Source: Bacillota bacterium
Lineage (GTDB): Bacteria > Bacillota > Clostridia > Lachnospirales > Lachnospiraceae
Assembly: GCA_023439505.1 (NCBI GenBank)
Contig: JAEXNR010000057.1
Coordinates: 115,166 to 179,165 of the forward strand
Reading direction: 5' to 3'
Length of the DNA: 64,000 nucleotides
How positions within the stretch are numbered: position 1 is the first letter of the stretch; each line of letters opens with the position of its first letter. Of this stretch, positions 28,838-36,895 are shown piece by piece. A model generated the notes under the pieces. The model saw only the letters and a program-made list of their open reading frames with translations, searched no databases and was not told the origin of the DNA. Both the position numbers and the translations under genes were made by a program.

Positions 28838-30883
28838 CTAAAGTGTATTAACACTTTCGTATCCCATCTTACGTTTTAAATCAGGATAGTCAAGAAATAA
28901 CTGTACTAACTCCTCCGGCTTCATATGATTGGCTGCATCGGCAGCAGCTTTTAATATTCTTGCGTCAGTAAAAACATCTCCGAGTTTGAAATCCATTTCA
29001 CCGCTTTGTCTGATCCCAAAGATATCACCCGGACCTCTCAGCCTTAAATCCTCTCCGGCAATAAAAAATCCGTCATTTGACTGATTCAATATCTCCAGTC
29101 TATCCAGGGTTTCTTTATTGGTACTTGCACAGACGAAGATACAGTAGGATTGATGCCCGCCACGCCCAACGCGCCCACGCAGCTGATGAAGCTGTGCCAG
29201 ACCAAAACGCTCCGAATTTTCCACCATCATGACAGTGGCATTGGGAACGTTGACACCAACCTCAATTACGGTTGTTGATACCAGTACCTGAATTTCCCCC
29301 CTGGTAAACCGCTCCATTACCGTAGTTTTATCCCTGGGCTTCATTTTACCATGGAGATATTCCACAACCACTTGCGGAGAAAGACTTTCCTGCAAGGTCT
29401 GTGCATAATCGATTACATTTTCCGCCTCGGTCTCTTCACTTTCCTCTACCATAGGACAGATAACATAGGCCTGTCTTCCCTCGGCAACCTGCTTGTTGAT
29501 AAACCGGTAGGCAATCGGACGATAATTGGTATCCACCACACAATTCTTAATTGGTAGACGGTTTGCAGGCAATTCATCAACAACAGAGATATCCAGATCT
29601 CCATACAAGATCATCGCCAAAGTCCTGGGAATCGGGGTAGCACTCATTACCAGCACATGAGGACTCGTCCCTTTCTTCATCATAGCCTCTCTTTGTTTTA
29701 CACCAAATCGATGCTGTTCATCGGTGATAACCAAAGCCAGTTGATCATATTCCACCTTTTCTTGAATTAAAGCATGTGTTCCTATGATAATATCCGCTTC
29801 ATGACGTTTAATTTGGTCATATGCTATTCTCTTTTCCTTCCCGGTCATAGAACCCACCAAAAGACAGACCTTCATATGAAACTCTGCCAGCAGTTCTGTC
29901 AATGACTGATAATGCTGCTTTGCCAGAACTTCTGTCGGTACCATAAAGCTTGCCTGATATCCATTCTTTACCGCCATTACGATGGCTAATATGGCCAAAA
30001 CCGTCTTTCCCGAGCCTACATCCCCCTGAACCAACCGATTCATAGCCATATCTTTTCCCAGGTCTCCCCTGATTTCCTCCCATACGCGAAGCTGGGCCCG
30101 GGTCAATGCATAAGGAAGACTGCCAATCAATTGATCACACTCCGCTATGTGCTTCATCACATAATCAGTTTTTAGAAGCGCTTTGTTCTCTTTGAATCTG
30201 CGAAGACCAACGGAATAAAGAAAAAACTCATCAAAAACAAGCCTTTCTCTGGCTTTGATCACCTTACCTCGCTCTTTTGGGAAATGAATTTCCGAAATTG
30301 CCTTACCCCGCTCCATAAGATCATACTGTTTTTTAAGTGCTTTTGGAATATAATCCTTCGTTTCATTATATAAAGGAAGTGCGGCTTTCACCGCCTTTGA
30401 TATCATGGTATTGGTAAGACCTTGTGTAAGAGGATAAACCGGCTGTAAGACATTCCTCAGTTTATAATACTGTTCCTTTTGATAAATTCCCGGTTGTTCC
30501 ATCACCAGTATACCGTTTTTACGAATTACTTTCCCCCGGAAAATATAGTGAAGCCCCATTTTTAAAGTCTTTTGCAAGAAGGACATATTAAACCAGGTCA
30601 GATACATGGTTGCAGAAGAATCCTTTACCAAAGCACTTATGATCTGAAGATTTCTTACCTTCTTGATCTGCGGCGTCATCACAACAGACGCTTCTATGGC
30701 AATGATTTTTCCCTCCTGAATCCCAACAATGGGAATTGCAGGCTCAAACTCATCGTATCCTCTTGGATAATGTTCCAGAAGATCCTGTACGGTGTAAATC
30801 CCTATTTTCCCATATATATTCTGTGACTTCTCGCCAATTCCCTTAATCACTGTTATCTTATCTGATAAATTCAAATAATTCAC
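28838..30883 (-). CDS. recG: ATP-dependent DNA helicase RecG
   Basis: RecG reverses stalled replication forks and branch-migrates junctions. The 681-residue protein has the N-terminal wedge/OB domain (about 1-200), Walker A GDVGSGKTVLAI near 290, DEQH (ITDEQHRFG) near 387, SATPIPRTLA near 415, motif VI QLRGRVGRGG near 585 and the C-terminal TRG-like GEDLRLRGPGDIFGIRQSG. Length and motifs are complete. In the common Firmicute order it follows yloU-yloV; here a DUF1653 gene and a divergent ABC operon intervene. Confidence 0.98.
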   Translation of the reverse strand: MNYLNLSDKITVIKGIGEKSQNIYGKIGIYTVQDLLEHYPRGYDEFEPAIPIVGIQEGKIIAIEASVVMTPQIKKVRNLQIISALVKDSSATMYLTWFNMSFLQKTLKMGLHYIFRGKVIRKNGILVMEQPGIYQKEQYYKLRNVLQPVYPLTQGLTNTMISKAVKAALPLYNETKDYIPKALKKQYDLMERGKAISEIHFPKERGKVIKARERLVFDEFFLYSVGLRRFKENKALLKTDYVMKHIAECDQLIGSLPYALTRAQLRVWEEIRGDLGKDMAMNRLVQGDVGSGKTVLAILAIVMAVKNGYQASFMVPTEVLAKQHYQSLTELLAEFHMKVCLLVGSMTGKEKRIAYDQIKRHEADIIIGTHALIQEKVEYDQLALVITDEQHRFGVKQREAMMKKGTSPHVLVMSATPIPRTLAMILYGDLDISVVDELPANRLPIKNCVVDTNYRPIAYRFINKQVAEGRQAYVICPMVEESEETEAENVIDYAQTLQESLSPQVVVEYLHGKMKPRDKTTVMERFTRGEIQVLVSTTVIEVGVNVPNATVMMVENSERFGLAQLHQLRGRVGRGGHQSYCIFVCASTNKETLDRLEILNQSNDGFFIAGEDLRLRGPGDIFGIRQSGEMDFKLGDVFTDARILKAAADAANHMKPEELVQLFLDYPDLKRKMGYESVNTL

Positions 30884-30989
30884 CTCACCATACCCTCATC
30901 TTGTCAATGTTTACATTATAAACCATAAACAGGCAGGGGAAAAGAACTAATTGAAGTTCCTATTAGATAAATAATTTTTATTTTACCTA

Positions 30990-31048
30990 TTGACATTTCA
31001 AAAAATCAATTGTATTATTGTATTAAGTCATTAGTACAGTAGTACAGC
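30990..31048 (+). promoter_or_regulatory. Promoter and likely operator of the GntR/ABC operon
   Basis: TTGACA (30990-30995), 17 bases, TATTAT (31013-31018) is a near-consensus sigma-A promoter. Directly downstream, around the start site, AGTACAGTAGTACAG (about 31032-31046) repeats GTAC twice at 8-base spacing. GntR/YtrA-type repressors usually bind short repeats of this kind, so it is a good candidate for the autoregulatory operator. Confidence 0.65.
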
Positions 31049-31070
31049 AATACGAAAGGAGATTCAAAGA

Positions 31071-31439
31071 ATGAAATGGGAACTAAATGCAGAACGACCT
31101 GTTTACATCCAATTAATTGAACAGATACAGGCAGGCATCATATCAGGTTACTATAAATCCGGTGATAAGCTTCCATCCGTCAGGGACCTGGCGGCAGAGG
31201 CAGCCGTTAACCCGAACACGATGCAAAAGGCATTATCTGAATTGGAACGTACCGGTCTTGTATTTTCAAACCGCACAAGCGGCAGATTTATAACTTCTGA
31301 TGAGGAGATGATTAAAATGTTAAAAAGCGAATCAGCCAAAGCTCAAATAATGGAATTCCTGGAGCGAATGAACCAAATCGGTTTTACACCGGAAGAAACC
31401 TTGAAATTAATTACTGAAATTGTAATGAAAAAGAATTAA
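31071..31439 (+). CDS. GntR family regulator, YtrA type
   Basis: A 122-residue protein with an N-terminal winged helix: RPVYIQLIEQIQAGIISGYYKSGDKLPSVRDLAAEAAVNPNTMQKALSELE is the GntR HTH in pieces, followed by only a short helical tail for dimerisation (about residues 80-122). This is the YtrA subfamily, which lacks a large effector domain and controls an adjacent ABC transporter. AAGGAG precedes the ATG. It is the first gene of a three-gene plus-strand operon. Confidence 0.93.
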   Translation: MKWELNAERPVYIQLIEQIQAGIISGYYKSGDKLPSVRDLAAEAAVNPNTMQKALSELERTGLVFSNRTSGRFITSDEEMIKMLKSESAKAQIMEFLERMNQIGFTPEETLKLITEIVMKKN

Positions 31440-31466
31440 TGCATATATGCAGATGGGAGTTAAGTT

Positions 31467-32165
31467 ATGAATGCAATCTTAGAATGTAATGAACTTACAA
31501 AGAAATATTCAAATTTTTATGCCCTGTCCAATGTGAATTTAACATTAGAGCGAGGACGAATTGTCGGATTATTGGGTCCAAACGGCAGCGGCAAGACAAC
31601 TTTAATTAAGTTAATCAACAACTTACTTGTTCCTACCTCCGGAATCCTAAAAATTGACGGAATAGAACCGGGTAGTGAAACCAAGAAAATCATTTCCTAC
31701 CTGCCGGAAAGAACCTATCTTCCGGACTGGATGAAGGTATCTCAGGCCATTCAGTTCTTTGAAGATTTTTATGAAGACTTTGACAATAAAAAAGCGTATG
31801 ATATGTTGCAAAAACTTCATTTAGATCCGGGCAAACGGTTAAAGACCTTGTCCAAGGGCACCAAAGAAAAGGTTCAGCTGATTCTTGTTATGAGCCGAAA
31901 AGCAGACTTATATTGTCTTGATGAACCCATCGGGGGAGTTGACCCTGCTGCCAGAGATTATATCCTGAATACCATTATCTCTAATTATAATGAAAATGCC
32001 ACCGTTATCATTTCAACACATTTGATTGCCGATATCGAAAAAGTTTTGGATGATGTGGTGTTTATCAAAGATGGTACTATAACACTTCAGTCATCCGTAG
32101 ATGATATCCGATCCAAAGAAGGCAAATCAATTGATACATTATTCAGGGAGGTATTCAGATGTTAA
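31467..32165 (+). CDS. ABC transporter ATP-binding protein (YtrB-like)
   Basis: A 232-residue ABC ATPase: Walker A GPNGSGKTT near residues 37-45, signature LSKGTKEKVQ near 131 and Walker B LYCLDEPIGGVDP near 151, with a switch His in STHLIADIEKV near 183. It lies 27 bp after the GntR gene and overlaps the permease gene by 7 bp. Substrate unknown; YtrA-linked exporters often respond to cell-wall antibiotics. Confidence 0.93.
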   Translation: MNAILECNELTKKYSNFYALSNVNLTLERGRIVGLLGPNGSGKTTLIKLINNLLVPTSGILKIDGIEPGSETKKIISYLPERTYLPDWMKVSQAIQFFEDFYEDFDNKKAYDMLQKLHLDPGKRLKTLSKGTKEKVQLILVMSRKADLYCLDEPIGGVDPAARDYILNTIISNYNENATVIISTHLIADIEKVLDDVVFIKDGTITLQSSVDDIRSKEGKSIDTLFREVFRC

Positions 32166-32944
32166 GTAAATTATTGAGGCATGAAATTAATGCTACTGCC
32201 AGATTGCTGGTTCCACTGTATCTGATCTTATTATTCTTATCCATTGTAGATCGCATTGTTCTGCGTTTGACAATTTTCAACGGAGTACTGCAGGTTATCC
32301 CGGGAATTTTTACTTTTATGTATGTTATGACAATCATCACCATCATTATCGTTACTGTCTTATTAATGATCATGCGATTTTATAAGAATCTGCTGTCTGA
32401 CGAAGGTTATTTGATGTTCACATTACCGGTGAAGACCCACCAAATCATTACCTCAAAGCTCTTGGTAGCTGTGTTTTGGGCAATCGTAAGTTTTCTGGCA
32501 GTATTTATTTCCATCTTCTTCGTCGCAGCCGAACCGAACTCCCTGCTAAATCTCTGGACTCACATGAAGTCCTCGCTTGGTGCAATACGTGCTGAATTTG
32601 GAAGTAACTATATTGTATTCACAGTAGAAATGCTGGCCATGGCACTCCTCGGCTTGATCTACTTCATCCTGAATGTCTATACCGCCATTGCAGTCGGTCA
32701 ATTGTTTCATAATCATAAGATCATCGGTTCTGTTGGCGCATACATTGGTATTAATACCGCAGTTCAGACGATTGCAACCATCATTATCATGATGCTCGGT
32801 TATTTCGTTCATATTTCGATGAATGATATTAATGCCATACCGGAATTCATTCTTCCCATGTTCCTGTTATTTTTACTGGTCTTCAACATCATTTTCTATT
32901 CCGTAACAAAGTATCTCTTTCAGAAAAAACTTAATCTTGAATAG
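32159..32944 (+). CDS. ABC transporter permease
   Basis: A 261-residue membrane protein with six hydrophobic helices (starts near residues 14, 47, 101, 155, 190 and 232) and a YLMFTLPVKTHQIITSKLLVA segment, a coupling motif common in ABC-2-type permeases. It overlaps the ATPase gene by 7 bp and ends the GntR/ABC operon. Together with the ATPase it forms a likely exporter at the cytoplasmic membrane. Confidence 0.85.
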   Translation: MLSKLLRHEINATARLLVPLYLILLFLSIVDRIVLRLTIFNGVLQVIPGIFTFMYVMTIITIIIVTVLLMIMRFYKNLLSDEGYLMFTLPVKTHQIITSKLLVAVFWAIVSFLAVFISIFFVAAEPNSLLNLWTHMKSSLGAIRAEFGSNYIVFTVEMLAMALLGLIYFILNVYTAIAVGQLFHNHKIIGSVGAYIGINTAVQTIATIIIMMLGYFVHISMNDINAIPEFILPMFLLFLLVFNIIFYSVTKYLFQKKLNLE

Positions 32945-32970
32945 AAATGGATACACAACGCACTGTTTGA

Positions 32971-32997
32971 AAGAGGGGATGTCCCCTCTTTCTTTTT
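32971..32997. terminator. Terminator of the GntR/ABC operon
   Basis: AAGAGGGGA-TG-TCCCCTCTT then TCTTTTT on the plus strand. It lies 26 bases past the permease stop and touches the stop codon of the convergent DUF1653 gene. Confidence 0.85.
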
Positions 32998-33529
32998 AGC
33001 GTAATCTTCTGTTTTCGAACCGGCACATAGCCTTAAGACAAGTGATAAGTCCCCCTATTCTCTCATCCATTGGCCCCTCTTCAATGGTACAATCCAAAGA
33101 AGCTGCCATATCATTAATCATACGGTCGTTCATATATTTGAGATTAGCGGTTACGATCTCTAATTTTCTGTTATAGGAACTTGCATCCAGAAAATCCAGC
33201 AAAAGCTGGCTGATTTTACCCTGAACTTCTTCCTGTACAGTTACCGGCACATGCTCCGTTCCTTCCTGTCCAAAATCTTTGTCATCTACCGAAGGCATAT
33301 CATCTGAACTGATAATTTCCGGTTCCTTACTTTGCGTTTTTTCCGAAACCAGTGTTTCCGGTTCCTTAAGAAATAACTCCAGTGGTTTCACAAATGTCCT
33401 GAACTCACCGTATAACGTCTGATAAACAACCATCTCTTCTTCTGTCTGCGTATTCACAGCTATTGCAATAATCTGAACCGGTTCGTCCTCTTTCAGACGA
33501 ATGATTTCCCCTTGTAGCGGCCTTTTCAT
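32996..33529 (-). CDS. DUF1653-type N-terminal domain protein
   Basis: A 177-residue protein. Residues 1-55 match DUF1653: a small beta domain with IIAIAVNTQTEEEMVVYQ and LYGEFRTFVKPLELFL, as in the 'vvYraLYG...WvRPlemF' pattern. A disordered acidic stretch follows (about 60-105), then a helical C-terminal domain (KISQLLLDFLDASSYNRKLEIV) that is not recognised. No function is known for DUF1653. It lies 100 bp upstream of recG's divergent neighbours and downstream of the fakA-like gene, from which it is separated by a terminator. Confidence 0.7.
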   Translation of the reverse strand: MKRPLQGEIIRLKEDEPVQIIAIAVNTQTEEEMVVYQTLYGEFRTFVKPLELFLKEPETLVSEKTQSKEPEIISSDDMPSVDDKDFGQEGTEHVPVTVQEEVQGKISQLLLDFLDASSYNRKLEIVTANLKYMNDRMINDMAASLDCTIEEGPMDERIGGLITCLKAMCRFENRRLR

Positions 33530-33565
33530 CTGTTACTTACACCCCTTCCCAAAATTAATTATTTT

Positions 33566-33604
33566 TATGATAAAATAGTGGTTCGCTTTATCCCGAACCA
33601 CTAT
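33566..33604 (-). terminator. Terminator of asp23-yloV
   Basis: Perfect 11-bp arms ATAGTGGTTCG / CGAACCACTAT (33575-33585 and 33594-33604) with an 8-base loop, followed on the minus strand by TTTTATCAT. It lies 25 bases past the yloV stop. Confidence 0.85.
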
Positions 33605-33629
33605 CCTTCAATCATTTAATTTATTTTGA

Positions 33630-35309
33630 TTACTCCACAGATAATATATAATAATAGATCGGCTGACCGCCATAATGTACTTCCACATCTAAATCAGGAT
33701 ATAACTCCATAATCTCTTCAGACAATTCCGATGCAGTATCTTCACTGATTTCTTCCCCATAATATAAGCTGATTAGTTCAGAATCCTCATTGGCAAGATT
33801 TTGGATTAATTCCACGGTAGTTGCCTTAATATCCGTGCCTACCGCCAGAATTGTTTTATCTCCAATTCCCATAATATTCCCCTGCTTGATCTCCTTGCCA
33901 TCCAGGCTGGTATCCCTGACTGCATAAGTAACCTGACCTGATTTCACACGATGCATCTCCTCCAGCATTCTTTCCAGATTCTCTTCCGGAGATTTATCAT
34001 ATACAAAGTTGATTACTGCTGTGATACCCTGGGGAACTGTTTTAGAAGGTATTACAACAATATTTTTATCCTCTGTTAACTGCTTCGCCTGTTCTGCTGC
34101 CAAAATAATATTACTGTTATTCGGAAGAATAAAGATGGTATCCGCATTCACTTTACTGATTGCAGTTAACATATCCTCCGTGCTCGGATTCATCGTCTGA
34201 CCGCCCTTAATGATATAATCCACACCAAGACCTGTAAATATCTCATCCAGACCCTCTCCCATGGATACGGCGATAAATCCGGCCTTCTTTCTGGGTTTGC
34301 TGACAGGGCCTTCTTTATTTAATTCATTTTTTTGATCGGCTGCCAGCTTCTGGGCATCCTTAATTACCTTTTCACTATGCTCTTCCCGCATATTGTCAAT
34401 CTTCATTTTAGTAAGGGAACCATACGTTAACGCTTTTTGAATTGCTAATCCAGGATCGTTCGTATGTACATGAACCTTTACAATATCCTCGTCAGATACA
34501 ACCACAATAGAATCACCGATGGACTCCAAATAATCCTTAAAGCCCTGCTCGGTTTCCATATCGTATGTTTTCTCCAACATGATGATAAATTCTGTACAAT
34601 AGCCGAATTTAATGTCCTCAAGCGCTATCCGTTCCACATTGATCCCGGAACCGGAACCATTCGTGGTATCGATATGATCAAATGACACTTCTTTCCCAAT
34701 CAGTGCATCATATGCCCCTTTTACAATTTCAACCAGACCCTGTCCACCGGAATCAACCACACCTGCCTCTTTCAAAACAGGTAACAGCTCTGGCGTCTGC
34801 TTTAGTACAACTTCCATATGAGCAATCACCTCTCGACCGAAAATAATCAAATCATCTGTCTCGGAAACCAATTGCGCCGCTTTTTCTGCCGCTCCTCTGG
34901 CCACAGTTAAAATCGTACCTTCTTTTGGTTTCATCACCGCACGGTAAGCTGTTTCGACTGCTTTTTGGAATGCATTTGACAATACTGTTACGTTAATTTC
35001 ATCAAAATCTTTAATTTCTTTCGCAAACCCACGAAATAATTGGGATAGAATAACACCCGAATTGCCTCGGGCGCCTCTTAAGGATCCTCCTGAAATCGCC
35101 TTTGCCAGCTCTTCTATGGATGGATCACTAAGTGAATTCACTTCTTTTACTGCGGACATAATCGTTAACGTCATATTCGTACCTGTGTCACCATCCGGCA
35201 CAGGAAACACATTCAATTCATTAATATATTCTTTTTTTGCTTCTATGCTGACAGCTCCGGCAAGGAACATCTTCTTGAGAGTCTTCGCATCTATCGTTTT
35301 AACAACCAC
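33630..35309 (-). CDS. FakA-like fatty acid kinase / DAK phosphatase domain protein (YloV)
   Basis: The 559-residue protein has an N-terminal DAK2/DhaL-type kinase domain with FPVPDGDTGTNMTLT at about 31-45 (metal/ATP-binding aspartates) and SGGSLRGARGNSGVILSQLFRGF near 70-93, then a central domain and a C-terminal DegV-like half (about 300-559). This is the FakA/YloV architecture. FakA phosphorylates fatty acids carried by a FakB protein, for phospholipid synthesis. It follows the Asp23 (YloU) gene by 34 bp, the conserved yloU-yloV pair. No fakB (DegV) gene is seen in the window. Confidence 0.92.
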   Translation of the reverse strand: MVVKTIDAKTLKKMFLAGAVSIEAKKEYINELNVFPVPDGDTGTNMTLTIMSAVKEVNSLSDPSIEELAKAISGGSLRGARGNSGVILSQLFRGFAKEIKDFDEINVTVLSNAFQKAVETAYRAVMKPKEGTILTVARGAAEKAAQLVSETDDLIIFGREVIAHMEVVLKQTPELLPVLKEAGVVDSGGQGLVEIVKGAYDALIGKEVSFDHIDTTNGSGSGINVERIALEDIKFGYCTEFIIMLEKTYDMETEQGFKDYLESIGDSIVVVSDEDIVKVHVHTNDPGLAIQKALTYGSLTKMKIDNMREEHSEKVIKDAQKLAADQKNELNKEGPVSKPRKKAGFIAVSMGEGLDEIFTGLGVDYIIKGGQTMNPSTEDMLTAISKVNADTIFILPNNSNIILAAEQAKQLTEDKNIVVIPSKTVPQGITAVINFVYDKSPEENLERMLEEMHRVKSGQVTYAVRDTSLDGKEIKQGNIMGIGDKTILAVGTDIKATTVELIQNLANEDSELISLYYGEEISEDTASELSEEIMELYPDLDVEVHYGGQPIYYYILSVE

Positions 35310-35343
35310 TGATTTTTCCTCCTTAAATGTTGTACCTCTCAGG

Positions 35344-35700
35344 CTAGTCGATCACTCTGACGCCTTCAACATAAATGTTAATTTTCTTAACCTCAAGTCC
35401 CGAGAACTCTTCAACATTATACTTCACATTACTTATAAGGTTATCAGCGACTGCAGAAATACTAACACCATAGGAAACGATAATATGCAGGTCAATTGTT
35501 ATTTTATTATCTTCCAGCGAGACATTAACACCGTGGCTTAAATTATCCCGTTTTAACAGTTTTACGATTCCATCCTTCATATTAACTGAAGCCATTCCAA
35601 CTACACCAAAGCATTCCACAGCAGAGGCCCCGGCATATTTTGCCAACACATCATTATCAATCATTATTTCACCGATTTGTGTGTTCATATGTCCTTTCAT
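35344..35700 (-). CDS. Asp23/Gls24 family envelope stress protein (YloU)
   Basis: A 118-residue Asp23 (DUF322) protein: IDNDVLAKYAGASAVECFGVVGMAS at the start of the domain, then ITIDLHIIVSYGVSISAVADNLI and VKKINIYVEGVRV. Asp23 proteins form cytosolic sheets near the membrane and support envelope integrity. It is directly upstream of yloV. GGAGGG lies 5 bases before the chosen ATG at 35700. Confidence 0.93.
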   Translation of the reverse strand: MKGHMNTQIGEIMIDNDVLAKYAGASAVECFGVVGMASVNMKDGIVKLLKRDNLSHGVNVSLEDNKITIDLHIIVSYGVSISAVADNLISNVKYNVEEFSGLEVKKINIYVEGVRVID

Positions 35701-35932
35701 ATTAACCCTCCTATCTATTTTCTGTTCTATCTACTTTTTTACATACAAAAATACATGATAACGCGAAGCACAATACCAACTGTATTGTCACACAGTTCAA
35801 AGCAAACTTACCATGTATATATTATAACCACTTTTTATTATAGATTACCATGTTACTTATATAATAAAGAGATAACCTTATATTTGTCTGCATAATATAT
35901 ATTACTATGATATTAGATTGGAAGTGACAATT

Positions 35933-36070
35933 ATGAAGAGAATGATGGGATTCATCCTATTCTGGATCGCTATAGGCATGACGATCATGCTATTCATAAC
36001 CAATGGTTTACTAGCAATATGTATTATCATTCTTTGTTTAATACTCGGATATAATTTATTTTGTAATTAA
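35933..36070 (+). CDS. 45-residue membrane microprotein
   Basis: A short plus-strand frame (ATG 35933 to TAA 36070) encodes MKRMMGFILFWIAIGMTIML and then a second hydrophobic stretch LLAICIIILCLILGYNLFC. The loop is only FITNG, so it is a helical hairpin of two membrane segments. GGAAGTG lies 6 bases before the ATG, and TTGTCT-16-TATGAT upstream (35884-35911) could be the promoter. It runs opposite to its neighbours in a 450-bp gap between asp23 and rpmB. Similar tiny hydrophobic proteins are common in Clostridia and have no known role. Confidence 0.65.
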   Translation: MKRMMGFILFWIAIGMTIMLFITNGLLAICIIILCLILGYNLFCN

Positions 36071-36111
36071 ATGCATGATTTTTCCTGCATTTCCCATTTT
36101 ACTGTCAAGAA

Positions 36112-36144
36112 TAAAAAAGAGGGTGTCAAGATCCCCTGACACCC
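36112..36144 (-). terminator. Terminator of rpmB
   Basis: Minus strand GGGTGTCA-GGGGATCT-TGACACCC followed by TCTTTTTTAT, 10 bases past the rpmB stop. Confidence 0.9.
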
Positions 36145-36154
36145 ATCGTTTTTC

Positions 36155-36340
36155 TTATGCGCGTTCTACTTTTCCGGATCTAAGACAGGAAGTACAAACA
36201 TACATTTTTCTTGCTGCACCGTTAACTTTAACTTTAACAGATTTCACATTAGATTTCCACATCTTGTTAGATCTTCTATGAGAATGACTCACAGCGATTC
36301 CAAAGTGAGCTCCTTTATCACAAATTGCACATTTTGCCAT
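36155..36340 (-). CDS. rpmB: 50S ribosomal protein L28
   Basis: L28 starts MAKCAICDKGAHFG and has CTSCLRSGK near its end, so it is the four-cysteine zinc form. It carries the basic SHSHRRSNKMWKSN segment typical of L28. The frame reaches 36388, but GGGAGGTG lies just before the ATG at 36340, giving the standard 61 residues. It has its own promoter (36429-36457) and terminator. rpmB next to yloU-yloV is the common Firmicute order. Confidence 0.97.
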   Translation of the reverse strand: MAKCAICDKGAHFGIAVSHSHRRSNKMWKSNVKSVKVKVNGAARKMYVCTSCLRSGKVERA

Positions 36341-36428
36341 TAAAAGCACCTCCCAAAGTAAATTAGTGAAACTTTTTCGCTTTTCCACTTATTAATATCA
36401 GGACCCGTTCGGCCCTGCAAACAAATTT

Positions 36429-36457
36429 ATTCTACCAGAATATGAATTATAATGCAA
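36429..36457 (-). promoter_or_regulatory. Promoter of rpmB
   Basis: Minus strand TTGCAT, 17 bases, TAGAAT. The leader of about 80 bases includes a GC-rich hairpin (GGGCCGAACGGGTCC-like, 36401-36417) that might be an autoregulatory site. Confidence 0.7.
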
Positions 36458-36484
36458 GTTATTTTTTGCATGTTTCCCTTATTC

Positions 36485-36895
36485 TTACTCATTTCCACCA
36501 GATTCACTCTGTGATTTCAGTGCTTCCTCTACTTTATCACTGATATCATCTTTCTTCTTTGATCCTTTTGAAAACTTATTAATGATATCAGGAACCATAT
36601 CAAGAATTTTGCCCACACTGTCCTGCTCTCTTACATTAACCACTTTAGAGGATCCGTTTTGAATTACCAATACAGAGCTGGGTGAAATTTTTCCTCCCAT
36701 ACCGCCGCCTGCATTGTTTTTCTTATCTCCTGCAAATGCCCCTGCTGCTACTCCGAAACTAACCTCGACCAGAGGTAATATGATGGTACCATCATCAAAT
36801 TTAACCGCATCTCCCACAACCGTCTTCGTGGTCAAAAAACTATCCATACCTTTAAACAATGATTCTACTGTTGAATTGAAATTGTTATCCGACAT
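36485..36895 (-). CDS. gerW: Sporulation protein GerW (YtfJ family)
   Basis: A 136-residue protein: SLFKGMDSFLTTKTVVGDAVKF near the start, then IILPLVEVSFGVAAGAFAG, a glycine-rich GGGMGGKISPSSVLVI loop and a charged tail. This is the YtfJ/GerW family, needed for proper germination in Bacillus. Its start overlaps the stop of the DUF2953 gene by 1 base; DUF2953-ytfJ is a standard pairing. It is probably made during sporulation. Confidence 0.9.
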   Translation of the reverse strand: MSDNNFNSTVESLFKGMDSFLTTKTVVGDAVKFDDGTIILPLVEVSFGVAAGAFAGDKKNNAGGGMGGKISPSSVLVIQNGSSKVVNVREQDSVGKILDMVPDIINKFSKGSKKKDDISDKVEEALKSQSESGGNE

